NCBI GenBank assembly: GCA_009664345.1
Contig: CP043547.1
Span: forward strand, 248,001 to 312,000
DNA from: Planctomycetales bacterium 10988
GTDB lineage: Bacteria; Planctomycetota; Planctomycetia; Pirellulales; Pb10988
DNA length: 64,000 nt
Direction: 5' to 3'
Both the position numbers and the translations under genes were made by a program. Of the stretch, positions 43,571 to 53,397 are shown piece after piece. Each line of letters starts with the position of its first letter. The stretch's first letter is position 1. The notes under the pieces were generated by a model that was not told where the DNA came from, searched no databases, and worked only from the letters and a program-made list of their open reading frames with translations.

Positions 43571-46500
43571 TTATTTTCTTCGTACACAATCATCGAAGTT
43601 GAAGAGGGTATTGCTAACAACGGTCAAGGCTGCAAGTGTCGAAAGTTCCTGCAAGTCGGACGATTGTTGTTTTTTCTCAGCTTTTAAACCTAGATAAACC
43701 TTCGCTTCTTGCGGATGCTGGTGATAGTAATTTTTTTGCGTTTGATAAAGACGAAGAACAATAGAGAACTCGCGTTCCGAAGGTTGGCGGCTTGTCAGCA
43801 GTCGAAAGATGTCGCGTAGAGAGTCTTCTTCATTTTGCTGTTTCGCAATGATCTTTCTACTTAATGCTTTTGAGGCTTCTACAAGTTGTGGATCATTTAA
43901 CATGACCAGCGATTGGAGGGGCGAAAGAGTTCGTTCCCGCTTGACTCTACAAACTTCCCGTTTGGAAGCATCAAAGGTCATCATCACCGGAGCGGGACCG
44001 GTCTGTTTCCAGTAAGTATACAAACTGCGTCGATGTCGACCGTCCCCTTCATCTGCACTGACAGGTTTAAAGGAAACTTCCACTTCTAAAGGCTTTGCCG
44101 GAGGGCCGCCGATTTTTTCTACAAGTAGCCCACTTACCGCTAAAGCATTATCTCTCAACATTTCAGCGGTGAGGCGGTGCCCGGAGCTTCGACTCCAAAG
44201 TTTATTCTCAGGGTCTTGTTGAAGTTTATTCGTGTCAGTATGGACGGACTGTCGATAGGTTGCTGACATTACCATTTGCTTCAATAAGTCTTTAACATTC
44301 CATCCACTTTCTTGAAAGGAGACAGCGAGGTGATCCAACAGTTGCGGATGTGTCGGGAGTTGTCCTTGACTACCAAAGTCTTCCGGAGTTCGCACCAACC
44401 CATCTCCGAAGATTAACTGCCAGAAATGATTGACCGCGACGCGTGCCGTTAAAGGGTTTTCTGCATTCGTTACCCACTTCGCTAAAGCTAAACGGTCTTT
44501 CACTTCATCGGAGTTTTCTAATTGAAAGACATCCGGCGTTGTGGCGATCACTTCTTCTGCGTGGTCGTTGTAAGCCCCTCGGTTAAGTAAATAGGTAACG
44601 CGACGATCTGACAGTTCCTTCATCGTCATGATTTCATCAATTCCATCAAACAGTTGATTATACGCTTGCCGCGAATTCTGTAATTGATAGAGTTGACTGT
44701 TAACAATAGGATTGATTGCCGACAAATAATACGCTTTTAAAAGTTGTCGTTGTTTCTTGCTTAATGATTTCGTTTTCTGTGAAAGTGCTTCAATCAAACT
44801 TGTAGAATTTTGGTTAGGAACCTCTTTCAGATGTTGAATCTCGATCGGCGACAACTCTCGATTAAATAAATAAAGTTCGTCAAGCTTTCCGTTGGTAAAG
44901 CCACGATCCCTGTATCTAGCTCCTAAAGAAATGGTATCTTTCCCGCCACCTGTAATTTGTTTCGTGAGTTGATCGCGAACAATCTCGATGGAGGCTAGTT
45001 CCCCATTCATATAAAATTTTAAACCCGATGCTTGACTTGATCCGTCATAGGTCAAGGTCACATGCTGCCAAGTGTTTAATGGAAAAGCCTCCTCTGTGCG
45101 AATCTCGATAGCATTTCCTGGCAAGAAGTGAACGAGCGAAGCCGTTAAATGTCCTTCTTCCAACAAGATTTGATAACCTCGGCTACCGGCATCTGTCCAT
45201 GCTCTCGACCGATGGAGAATGACGGCTCTTTCCTTTTTATCTGGCGTCCACATCCAAAAGGAAATAGTAAACGGTTCGCTACGTTGAACGTTTCCTGTTT
45301 TGAGATGATATTCAGTATCTCCACTGAATTGGATTGCTTGATGTTGAATGCCAGGGACTTGGTTGTTCTCCCCTTCAGGCAATTTTTCAAAGGAATGATA
45401 GTCAACCAACCCAGGGATCAATTTTTCAATGGAAGGATCAATATCTTTATTATTTTTATGATTCGAATCTTTATTTAAAGTGCTTGCTTGTTGAAGCAAA
45501 GATTGTCGGTGCTTAGCAAGCCATTGTTTAAAAGGAATTCTCTGTCTATCTGCCAGCGTTTTTAAATGTGTTTCTTGTTGTAGAATTTTTGCTTTCCATT
45601 CAGCCAGTTTTTTCTCTTCTTGTTTCGTAGGTAACAAGAGTGTAGGGGTTGGAATGGACTCTGTAAAAAAGGAATAGAGACCCGCTTCTTCAATATTGTT
45701 GAAGTACGCAGAAAATTGATAATATTCTTTTTGCGAGATCGGATCGTATTTATGATCATGACAGCGGGCACATTCTAGTGTTAAACCTAGAAACACAGTG
45801 CCAAAGGTTTGGGTTCGATCCGAAACATACTCGTTGCGGAACTCTTCCGGAATACTTCCACCTTCGGCTTTTTGAGGATGCAAACGGTTGAAGGCAGTCG
45901 CCAACTGTTGATCGCGCGTTGGATTAGGCAATAAATCTCCGGCTAGCTGCCAAGTGATGAATTGATCATAAGGCAGGTTCTGATTGAACGCCCGAATGAC
46001 CCAATCTCGCCACGGCCAAACATAGCGATCCCGGTCCACTTGATAACCATACGTATCGCTGTAGCGGGCAGCATCCAGCCAAAAACTGGCGAGGCGTTCT
46101 CCAAAATGAGGGGAATTCAACAGGCGATCGACATAATGTTCGTAAGCCTGTGGGCTTTCGTCTGAGAGGAAAGTATCCAATTCTTCCAAACTCGGGGGTA
46201 GTCCGGTTAGATCAAAACTCAAACGCCTGGCAAGAATTTCTTTGGGGGCTTCAAGAGTCGGTTCTAAATGGGCGGCTTCCAACTTGGAGAGAATAAAGGG
46301 ATCAATTTCATTCCGAATCCAAGCTGGGTTCTGAACCGGCGGTGGTTCCTGAGTGGTCGGCTTTTCAAAAGACCAGTGCTTTTGCCAAGTGGCCCCTTGT
46401 GCGATCCACTTCCGAATCAACTCTTTTTCTTCTGCGGTGACCGAGAGATTGGATTCCGGCGGCGGCATGATTTCGTAATCTTCCTCCGCCTCAAGCCGTC

Positions 46501-46774
46501 GTACCAATTCACTTTGATCTGGATCGCCAGGGGTAATGATCGAGGGAACGATTCCCCCATAGGATTCTCCGAAGGCTCCTTCGGGGGTGTCAAGGCGAAG
46601 GTCGCCCTCTCGATGGGCAGCATCGGGGCCGTGGCAGACAAAGCAGCGATCAGAGAGAATCGGCTTGATCTGTGTTTGAAAGTCGATCCTTTCCTCGGCA
46701 TAAATGAAAGCTGAGGAGACGCATATGCCAAGGAAACTACAAAGAATGAGTTGGTGCCAATTGCCGTATTTCAA
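43571..46774 (-). CDS. PSCyt1-DUF1549-LamG-DUF1553 cytochrome protein (TTG start)
   Basis: 1067-residue exported protein. A leader ending FIYAEERI is followed by a planctomycete cytochrome domain with C-F-V-C-H (Cys 44 and 47). DUF1549 has 'LARRLSFDLTGLPPSLEELD', 'FWLDAARYSDTYGYQVDRDR' and a second C-A-R-C-H. A LamG domain lies at about 480-680 ('PFTISFWMWTPDKKERAVIL', 'WQHVTLTYDGSSQASGLKFY'). DUF1553 completes it ('NPLTARVAVNHFWQLIFGDG', 'VMSATYRQSVHTD'). The start is TTG with GGAGAGAG upstream; no ATG is near. It probably oxidises or binds a carbohydrate and passes electrons on. GC is about 20% in mid-gene (45,421-45,480) but 63% near the 5' end (46,561-46,620). Confidence 0.93.
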   Translation of the reverse strand: MKYGNWHQLILCSFLGICVSSAFIYAEERIDFQTQIKPILSDRCFVCHGPDAAHREGDLRLDTPEGAFGESYGGIVPSIITPGDPDQSELVRRLEAEEDYEIMPPPESNLSVTAEEKELIRKWIAQGATWQKHWSFEKPTTQEPPPVQNPAWIRNEIDPFILSKLEAAHLEPTLEAPKEILARRLSFDLTGLPPSLEELDTFLSDESPQAYEHYVDRLLNSPHFGERLASFWLDAARYSDTYGYQVDRDRYVWPWRDWVIRAFNQNLPYDQFITWQLAGDLLPNPTRDQQLATAFNRLHPQKAEGGSIPEEFRNEYVSDRTQTFGTVFLGLTLECARCHDHKYDPISQKEYYQFSAYFNNIEEAGLYSFFTESIPTPTLLLPTKQEEKKLAEWKAKILQQETHLKTLADRQRIPFKQWLAKHRQSLLQQASTLNKDSNHKNNKDIDPSIEKLIPGLVDYHSFEKLPEGENNQVPGIQHQAIQFSGDTEYHLKTGNVQRSEPFTISFWMWTPDKKERAVILHRSRAWTDAGSRGYQILLEEGHLTASLVHFLPGNAIEIRTEEAFPLNTWQHVTLTYDGSSQASGLKFYMNGELASIEIVRDQLTKQITGGGKDTISLGARYRDRGFTNGKLDELYLFNRELSPIEIQHLKEVPNQNSTSLIEALSQKTKSLSKKQRQLLKAYYLSAINPIVNSQLYQLQNSRQAYNQLFDGIDEIMTMKELSDRRVTYLLNRGAYNDHAEEVIATTPDVFQLENSDEVKDRLALAKWVTNAENPLTARVAVNHFWQLIFGDGLVRTPEDFGSQGQLPTHPQLLDHLAVSFQESGWNVKDLLKQMVMSATYRQSVHTDTNKLQQDPENKLWSRSSGHRLTAEMLRDNALAVSGLLVEKIGGPPAKPLEVEVSFKPVSADEGDGRHRRSLYTYWKQTGPAPVMMTFDASKREVCRVKRERTLSPLQSLVMLNDPQLVEASKALSRKIIAKQQNEEDSLRDIFRLLTSRQPSEREFSIVLRLYQTQKNYYHQHPQEAKVYLGLKAEKKQQSSDLQELSTLAALTVVSNTLFNFDDCVRRK

Positions 46775-47231
46775 CGTTCTCTCTCCGAAGATAGGGAGGT
46801 GATCGGGATTGTTGAGAAAGGGACAAGTAGAGGAACCAGAGGGTTCTCGGCAGGCATCATTGACTTTAACTGTCCCTGTGGTGGGGCAATGAGCCTCACT
46901 CTAGCCGCATCAGAGGGCTATCCATAAGAGTATTTTGATGAATATTTGCGCTGTCGTCAAATATTTCTCGCTGGAATTCGATGAGACTGAGGGATCGCTT
47001 GCCCTCTGGCCCAGAGAAGGCCCTTTAACTGTTATAGATAATAGACTGCCGCTAAACTTTTCCAGCTTACGGAAACTGATTTTCACTTGCTCTAAAAAGC
47101 ACGATTTTACTTGTCAAGGTTCGACGATATAGATAAACTGATGTTGATAAGTTCATCCTTTTGCGCATTTATTTTTGTCCCATTTCGAAGTGATATTCAA
47201 CTTGATGCTGCACTGTTATTGCCTACCTTTC
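46775..47231. other. Divergent control region between two cytochrome modules
   Basis: About 457 bp between the DUF1549/DUF1553 gene (minus) and the DUF1592 gene (plus). It must carry both promoters. TTGTCA near 47,112 followed by an AT-rich stretch is a weak candidate for the plus promoter. I see no terminator or RNA gene. Confidence 0.5.
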
Positions 47232-49571
47232 ATGAACCGATTTTCTGAGAAGTATCTTTGCTCTCTGGTGGCTCTTCTGGCGTTTACCTGGGGTTCGGCG
47301 ATTGTGCCTCTCCGAGCTGCAACGCCTGAGAATTCTCCGCAGCTAACCCCTTTGGCGGAAGTTTATACGAAGTCGATTCGACCGATGTTGATGAAAAGTT
47401 GCTCGCTTTGTCATGATCCCGAGGACACTTCGAGCGAAATCGATTTTCTCCATCATCAAACGGCGGATGAAGTTGCCTCGGCTCGTTCGATGTGGCGAAG
47501 TGTGGCTATGCAATTGAGTAATCGGACGATGCCTCCCGAGGACGAAGAGCAGCCAACGGAGGAAGAACGGTTGCAAATGGTGCAATGGATCGAGGCCTGG
47601 CTGCAAGAAACGGCTTGCCGTCAAGGGGATTATGCCGGACAAGTCACGACCCGTCGCCTCAATCGTAAGGAATATGACAACACCATCCGCGATCTTATCG
47701 GACTCGAATTGGACTTTTCGGATCGTTTCCCCGTCGATGGGGCCGGTGGCGAAGGCTTTGATAATAATGGGGAAACGCTCTTTTTGCCTCCGCTATTGAT
47801 GGAACGGTATTTAGAAGCGGCTCAAGAGATGCTCGATCTCGTCGTGATCACGCCTCCGTTGGCCGAGGAGTTTCTTGGCAAGGACCTCAAGCCTGCGGCG
47901 AAGGAAGAAAAGAAACTCAACGATCCGCGAGGTCGCCTGCTGCAAAGTGGTGAAGAAGTAGCCTACTTACAAACGATTCACCTTGCCGGGGATTATCAGG
48001 TCAAGGTAGAGATCATTCCGCAACAGAACTTGGATGCCCAAATTGCCCTGAAGATCGATGGCATTGTGGCCCACCGTTATCGATTGGAAAAGAATTCGAA
48101 AGATGCTCAGGCGAAGCAGTATCTAACGACCAAGATTCGTCTTTCCCGTGGGTTGCACCGCATTTCTTTTCGCTGCGTGGGAAAAGATAGCGAATTGGAG
48201 CTGGTTCGCGGAAAGCTTGAGGAGATTCGAAAGAAGCCGACTCAAGAAAAAATTGCCCGCCACGAGCAACTTTTTGGTAAGGAAAACGTAGGCGAATCCG
48301 AACAGGAGTTGCGAGCGGCTGCTCGGAAGGTTTTGACTCGGTTTGCTCGGCGTGCTTTCCGTCGCCCTATTAATCAAGAGGAAATCGACCTTTACCTGAC
48401 CCTCTTTGATCGAGCGATTTCGCGCGGAGATACTTACGAAGAGGCGATGAAACTCCCGTTGAAAGGGATTCTCGTCTCGCCGCACTTTCTCTTTCGGATC
48501 GAGCAGGAACCTAGTTCGGAGGCTTTGGAACTGATCTCTTCTTATGAATTGGCTTCCCGGCTTTCTTATTTTCTCTGGTCAAGTATGCCGGATGAAACGC
48601 TCTTCCAACTGGCGGAAAGTGGAGCTTTGCAAGATGAAGAGGTCTTACGCGAGCAAGTCCGTCGCATGCTCCAAGACCCAAAATCATTCGCCTTTGTCGA
48701 AAGTTTTGTTGGTCAATGGCTCGGCACACGGGAAGTCGGCGGGCGAGTCGTGCCTGATCCGGCCCTCTTCAAAGGGATTTATTATTCGGACCTTGCGGTG
48801 AGTATGCGGGCCGAACCTGTGATGATGATGCAATATTTGCTTCAGGAAAATCGCAGCATCCTCGAGTTTCTCGATGCCGATTACACGTTTCTCAATCAAA
48901 AACTTGCCAAGCATTATGGAATCTCCGGGATTAGAGGAGACAAGTTTCGCAAGGTCGAGCTGAAGACCGAGGAACGCGGGGGCATTTTAGGATTCGGAGC
49001 CGTCCATGTTTTGACTTCTTTCCCGCGACGGACCAGTGCCGTCTTGCGAGGGGCTTGGGTCTTGGAAACGCTACTAGGCATTCGCGTACCTAGCCCGCCG
49101 GATGATGTCCCTTCGCTTGATGAACGTCGTAAAGAAACCCGCAATATGACGATGCGGGAGAAACTGGAACACCACCGTAAAAATCCCGCCTGTGCGGCTT
49201 GTCATAACTTGATGGACCCGATCGGTTTTGGGTTGGAAAATTACGATGCCATCGGACGCTGGCGAACCGAAGCTGATAAGAAACCGCTGGATGTAAGTGG
49301 GGTGATGCCTTCCGGCGAGAAGTTCGAAGGTCCGAACGATCTCAAGGAAATCATCTTAAATCGAAAGGATGAATTCATCCATCATCTGTGTGAACGAATG
49401 CTGGGCTATGCTCTTGGGCGGAGCCTGGAAGATCAGGATGCCTGTACGATTCAAACCATTGCTCACCAATGGGAACGCGAAGGATATCAAGCTCAGACAT
49501 TGATCGAAGAAGTCGTGCTGAGTACTCCGTTCCGTTTTCGCCAACAACTTCCCGAAGCCACTTCCCATTAA
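47232..49571 (+). CDS. DUF1587/DUF1592/DUF1588/DUF1585 cytochrome protein
   Basis: 779 residues after a signal peptide (ending VPLRAATPEN). C-S-L-C-H at 57-61 is a cytochrome c site. Successive planctomycete domains are DUF1587 ('TRRLNRKEYDNTIRDLIGLE', 'FPVDGAGGEGFDNNGETLFL'), DUF1595/1592 ('RFARRAFRRPINQEEIDLYL', 'GILVSPHFLFRIEQEPSSEA', 'ELASRLSYFLWSSMPDETLF'), DUF1588 ('RTSAVLRGAWVLETLLGIRV' and a second C-A-A-C-H in 'NPACAACHNLMDPIGFG') and DUF1585. Two DUF1552 genes follow, 13 and 66 bp apart. It is a presumed extracytoplasmic electron-transfer protein; the substrate is unknown. The ATG at 47232 is chosen for the leader, with no strong ribosome site. Confidence 0.92.
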   Translation: MNRFSEKYLCSLVALLAFTWGSAIVPLRAATPENSPQLTPLAEVYTKSIRPMLMKSCSLCHDPEDTSSEIDFLHHQTADEVASARSMWRSVAMQLSNRTMPPEDEEQPTEEERLQMVQWIEAWLQETACRQGDYAGQVTTRRLNRKEYDNTIRDLIGLELDFSDRFPVDGAGGEGFDNNGETLFLPPLLMERYLEAAQEMLDLVVITPPLAEEFLGKDLKPAAKEEKKLNDPRGRLLQSGEEVAYLQTIHLAGDYQVKVEIIPQQNLDAQIALKIDGIVAHRYRLEKNSKDAQAKQYLTTKIRLSRGLHRISFRCVGKDSELELVRGKLEEIRKKPTQEKIARHEQLFGKENVGESEQELRAAARKVLTRFARRAFRRPINQEEIDLYLTLFDRAISRGDTYEEAMKLPLKGILVSPHFLFRIEQEPSSEALELISSYELASRLSYFLWSSMPDETLFQLAESGALQDEEVLREQVRRMLQDPKSFAFVESFVGQWLGTREVGGRVVPDPALFKGIYYSDLAVSMRAEPVMMMQYLLQENRSILEFLDADYTFLNQKLAKHYGISGIRGDKFRKVELKTEERGGILGFGAVHVLTSFPRRTSAVLRGAWVLETLLGIRVPSPPDDVPSLDERRKETRNMTMREKLEHHRKNPACAACHNLMDPIGFGLENYDAIGRWRTEADKKPLDVSGVMPSGEKFEGPNDLKEIILNRKDEFIHHLCERMLGYALGRSLEDQDACTIQTIAHQWEREGYQAQTLIEEVVLSTPFRFRQQLPEATSH

Positions 49572-49584
49572 TTAGGAATCACGA

Positions 49585-50964
49585 ATGAATCCTTTTTCCT
49601 GGCAAATTTCCCGCCGAACGCTCCTTCAAGGGGCAGGGGTCTCGCTCGCACTTCCATGGTTGGAAGTGATGGCTCCTCGATCCTTGGCAGCGACCCGTCT
49701 TTCAGAACCCCCTGTCCGCATGGCGTTTTTGTTCATGCCTAACGGCGTGCGTCCGGGGAAGTGGTTGCCGGAGAAACAAGGCCCATTGACGAATCTCTCG
49801 CCGATGTTGCAACCGCTTCAGCCGGTGAAAGAGGATATCGTCGTTCTTTCGAATCTCTGGAATCAGAAGACGTTAGGTCCTGACGGACACTACCGCAAAG
49901 TCGCGGCTTGGCTGACGGGAACGCAAATCACCAAGACCATGGGTAAGGACCTCAATGCCAATGGGGTTTCCGTTGATCAACTCGTTGCTCAGAAATTAGG
50001 CCATCTGACTCCGCTTGCTTCGATGGAACTCGGCACCCAACCCGTTCGCACTGGCGTCGATACCATTGTCGGGTATACCAGGGTCTATGGAGGATATGTC
50101 TCTTGGAGTAGCCCCACGACGCCAGTTCCCAAAGAGATCATTCCGCAACTGGCCTTTGACCGTCTCTTTAAAATGGGACAGACCAACTCCGGACTTTCCG
50201 GTTGGGACCCGAATCTGCCTCAAGTGCAAAAATCATTGGCCCGCGATGATGCGAAGTTGCTCGATCTGGTTTTGGAAGACGCCAGTCGGCTCAAGAAACG
50301 TATCAGTATGAACGACCGCCGGAAAATGGACGAATATCTTGAAGCCGTTCGCTCGATTGAGCAACGGATCGAACACCAAATGAAACCGCTTCCCCGCTGG
50401 ATCAATGAAGGCGATTTGGGAATCCCACGCCCTGCCAACGGTATTCCGAGAGATTATGCAGAGCATGTCCAGCTAATGCTCGATATTATTTTGCTCGCTT
50501 TTTGGACTGACACCACGCGGGTTTCGAGTTTCATGTTCGGAAATGCTGTCTCCGGCCAGAACTTTTCTTTCCTTGATGGCGTATCTAGTGGGCATCATCA
50601 GGTCTCCCATCATCGCAATGAGGAAGATAAAATGGCCCAGTACGAGAAGATTGGGACTTGGCATGTCCAGCAATATTCCAACCTACTGCAACGCATGAAG
50701 TCGTTGAAAGAGGGCGATTCGACCTTGCTCGATAACTCGATGGTCCTCTTTGGCTCTGCGCTCAATGATGGAAATCGCCATCAACCGCAAGACCTCCCCT
50801 TGGTTCTCGGCGGCTCCGGCGGCAAGACGATTCAAACCGGCCGACACTTGGCTTCCGAAAAAAATACCCCGCTCTGTAACCTCTATGTCTCGATGCTGCA
50901 CCGAATGGGCTTGAATGTCGAACAATTCGGAGACAGCACTGGACCATTGAAAGCCCTCGGCTAA
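49585..50964 (+). CDS. DUF1552 protein with Tat leader (first paralogue)
   Basis: 459 residues. A twin-arginine leader ('SRRTLLQGAGVSLALPWLEV') precedes the DUF1552 core: 'VRMAFLFMPNGVRPGKWLPE', 'QLVAQKLGHLTPLASMELG', 'YVSWSSPTTPVPKEIIPQLA', 'MLDIILLAFWTDTTRVSSFM' and 'LLDNSMVLFGSALNDGNRHQ'. The family is thought to be DUF1501-like in fold and is the standard partner of DUF1592 cytochrome proteins. It starts 13 bp after the DUF1592 stop, so it is in the same operon. Function unknown. Confidence 0.93.
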   Translation: MNPFSWQISRRTLLQGAGVSLALPWLEVMAPRSLAATRLSEPPVRMAFLFMPNGVRPGKWLPEKQGPLTNLSPMLQPLQPVKEDIVVLSNLWNQKTLGPDGHYRKVAAWLTGTQITKTMGKDLNANGVSVDQLVAQKLGHLTPLASMELGTQPVRTGVDTIVGYTRVYGGYVSWSSPTTPVPKEIIPQLAFDRLFKMGQTNSGLSGWDPNLPQVQKSLARDDAKLLDLVLEDASRLKKRISMNDRRKMDEYLEAVRSIEQRIEHQMKPLPRWINEGDLGIPRPANGIPRDYAEHVQLMLDIILLAFWTDTTRVSSFMFGNAVSGQNFSFLDGVSSGHHQVSHHRNEEDKMAQYEKIGTWHVQQYSNLLQRMKSLKEGDSTLLDNSMVLFGSALNDGNRHQPQDLPLVLGGSGGKTIQTGRHLASEKNTPLCNLYVSMLHRMGLNVEQFGDSTGPLKALG

Positions 50965-51030
50965 GCGATTCCATCCGAGATCGCCGTCTTCGAGTCCCAA
51001 CCAATTTTCGCTTTTTGCGAGAGATTCACC

Positions 51031-52413
51031 ATGCATCAACCGATTCCACGTCGAACCCTCTTGAAAGGCTTGGGAGCCTCATTGGCGTTGCCTTGGCTGG
51101 AAGCGATGACGCCGACGATTTGCAGTGCGGCACAATCGAAGCAGCTCTCCGAACCGCCGCGACGAATCGCCTATCTCTTTATGCCCAATGGTGTCCGGCC
51201 CGATCATTGGACCCCACCGGGCGATGGCGAGAAGTGGGAAATGACCCCGATGCTCAAACCTTTGGCCAACGTCAAAGACGAGCTGATTCTCTTGGAAAAT
51301 CTTTGGCATGAGCAAACCACCGGGCGAAATGGTCACTGGCCAAAAGTTCCCGCTTGGCTCTCTGGCGGTTTTGTCGTTCGGACGTCCGGTCGAGACATGG
51401 ATACGGGGAATATCTCCGCCGATCAGTTCTTAGCCCAGAAAATCGGGATGCGAACGCCGCTTCCATCCTTGGAATTAGGAGTCGACGCCGCTTATACCGG
51501 GGTAGATAACATCGGCGGGGGATTCACACGGATCTATGGCTCCCATATTGCTTGGAAAGACCCGCATACCCCGGTTCCCAAAGAGATCCTTCCCCAGCTT
51601 GCCTTCGATCGGCTTTTCCGAAGTGGAACCGCCGGGCCTGTCTTGTCGGGCTTTAATCCAAATACACAAGCGGTCAATCAATCACTTCAACGCGATGACA
51701 ACAGTGTGCTGGACCTTGTTTTGGAGGATGCAAAAAGTCTTCAACGGAAGGTCAGCACCAAAGATCGCTTGAAACTGGCGGAGTATCTGGAATCTGTCCG
51801 GGCGGTAGAGCGGCAAATTGAGAACTCGATGAAACCGCAAGTACGTTGGATTAATGAAGGCAAATACGAGTTGGCTCGCCCCGGTCAAGGGATTCCTGAG
51901 GACCATCAAGAGCATGTTCGCCTGATGCTTGATATTATGATGCTGGCTTTTTGGACGGACTCGACACGCATCGCGACTTTCATGTTCGGCAATGCCCAAA
52001 CGGGGCGAAACTTCTCTTTTATTGATGGGGTCAAAGGGAGTTTTCACCAGCTTTCTCACCATCGAGACGAACCCAAAATCCGTGATCAATACGAAAAGAT
52101 CGGCTATTGGCACGTCGAGCAAGTTGCTTATTGTTTGGAGAAGATGAAGCAGCTTGATGAAGGCGGCAGTTCCCTGCTCGACAATAGTATGGTTTTGTTT
52201 GGTTCTTCACTGAAAGATGGAAACCGCCACGACAACCATGACTTGCCGTTGGTGCTTGCCGGTCGCGGAGCAGGAGCCCTCCGACCCGGTCGCCGTGTTC
52301 GTGCGGAAGTCGATACGCCCTTTTGCAATCTCCACCTCGCCCTCATCCAACGCATGGGTGTCGAAATCGAGACCTTCGGCGACAGCACCGCCTCCCTAAA
52401 GGGTCTTAGTTAA
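51031..52413 (+). CDS. DUF1552 protein with Tat leader (second paralogue)
   Basis: 460 residues, parallel along its whole length to the preceding gene: leader 'PRRTLLKGLGASLALPWLEA', then 'RRIAYLFMPNGVRPDHWTPP', 'FLAQKIGMRTPLPSLELGVD', 'HIAWKDPHTPVPKEILPQLA' and 'LLDNSMVLFGSSLKDGNRHD'. The two are a tandem duplication that has diverged, possibly giving two subunits or two specificities. It is the last gene of the plus-strand module. An IS5-family element starts 61 bp downstream, and a likely operon terminator sits beyond it (54077-54121). Confidence 0.93.
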   Translation: MHQPIPRRTLLKGLGASLALPWLEAMTPTICSAAQSKQLSEPPRRIAYLFMPNGVRPDHWTPPGDGEKWEMTPMLKPLANVKDELILLENLWHEQTTGRNGHWPKVPAWLSGGFVVRTSGRDMDTGNISADQFLAQKIGMRTPLPSLELGVDAAYTGVDNIGGGFTRIYGSHIAWKDPHTPVPKEILPQLAFDRLFRSGTAGPVLSGFNPNTQAVNQSLQRDDNSVLDLVLEDAKSLQRKVSTKDRLKLAEYLESVRAVERQIENSMKPQVRWINEGKYELARPGQGIPEDHQEHVRLMLDIMMLAFWTDSTRIATFMFGNAQTGRNFSFIDGVKGSFHQLSHHRDEPKIRDQYEKIGYWHVEQVAYCLEKMKQLDEGGSSLLDNSMVLFGSSLKDGNRHDNHDLPLVLAGRGAGALRPGRRVRAEVDTPFCNLHLALIQRMGVEIETFGDSTASLKGLS

Positions 52414-52512
52414 AGTATTCTGCTCAAGGAATGGAGTTAAGGAATTTCACTTACTTCTAACACATCTTCTATTGAGTCGTCCCTGAAAAAAGGTCTTTTT
52501 TTCTCGCTTTTA

Positions 52513-53397
52513 TCAAGCGAGGAGGGGAGTGCGGGTTCGGGGGGGAGCCATTGCTGGGCAGGTAAACGCTTCTTTGAGGAGCTTGAGGAGCAGGGCGAGC
52601 TGTTGCCACGGCCAACCAATCCGCGCAGGCCCGAAAGCCAAAAGTAGTTTTCGGATGTTCGCCGCCGCTCCAGCCAAGACCGCGTTGATCGCGTCACCGG
52701 CCAAGCCCTTGAGAAAGCAACGTCCCAGAAGGTGGTCCGACTTGAGGTGGCCGATCTTTGGCTCGATCGCGTTGCGGCGTCGGCGGCGTTTTTTCTGGGT
52801 CCGACTCAGGCCTCGCGTGCTGCTGCCGGCCAAGTGAACCCTCGCTGGACCACGGTAATCATGGCCGCGATATCCCTTGTCAACGAAGGCGTCGCTCACC
52901 GCTTGGCCGGTCGTCGACTCGACCGTTTGCAGCGTCGCGGCGAGGGTGTGGCCGTCGTACGGATTGCCCTCGCACAGCCGCACGCCGACGACCCAATTGC
53001 CGCGATTGCTCGTCGCGAGGGCGATCTTTTGCCCGAATTCGTACCGCCGGTGGGCCTTGCCTTTGCTGATGCAAACCACCTCCGGCTCGTGGAGGCTGTA
53101 GAGTTTTTGCTTATCATGCGGCTGCTGCCGGTGGACGCGTTCGCACAAGAACAGCAGTTTTTCCAGGGAAAAATCGGGCTTCGGCTGCTTGCGGCGGACG
53201 TCGCGGATCACCCGACCGAGGCAAGTGCGGAGCTTTTTGAGGCGGCGTCGCATCCGCTTGAACTGCTTGGCGTGGGCATAACGACTCGCTTGCAGGGCGG
53301 CCTGCTTGGCGACGTTGACATACGATTGCCGCAGGCGAATGCCCCGCGTTTTGGCCGCCTTGCCGAGTTTGTGGATCGCCTTCAGCAGCAACTTCGA
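52513..53397 (-). pseudogene. IS5-family transposase, C-terminal part
   Basis: Continues the transposase after the frameshift from 'DSKLLLKAIHKLGKAAKTRG'. It carries the second Asp in 'VSDAFVDKGYRGHDY' and the last Glu in 'RRRNAIEPKIGHLKSDH'. The tail 'LLGRCFLKGLAGDAINAVLA' is characteristic of IS5-group enzymes. It has no credible ribosome site of its own. With the N-terminal part it would make a protein of roughly 460 residues. Confidence 0.75.
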
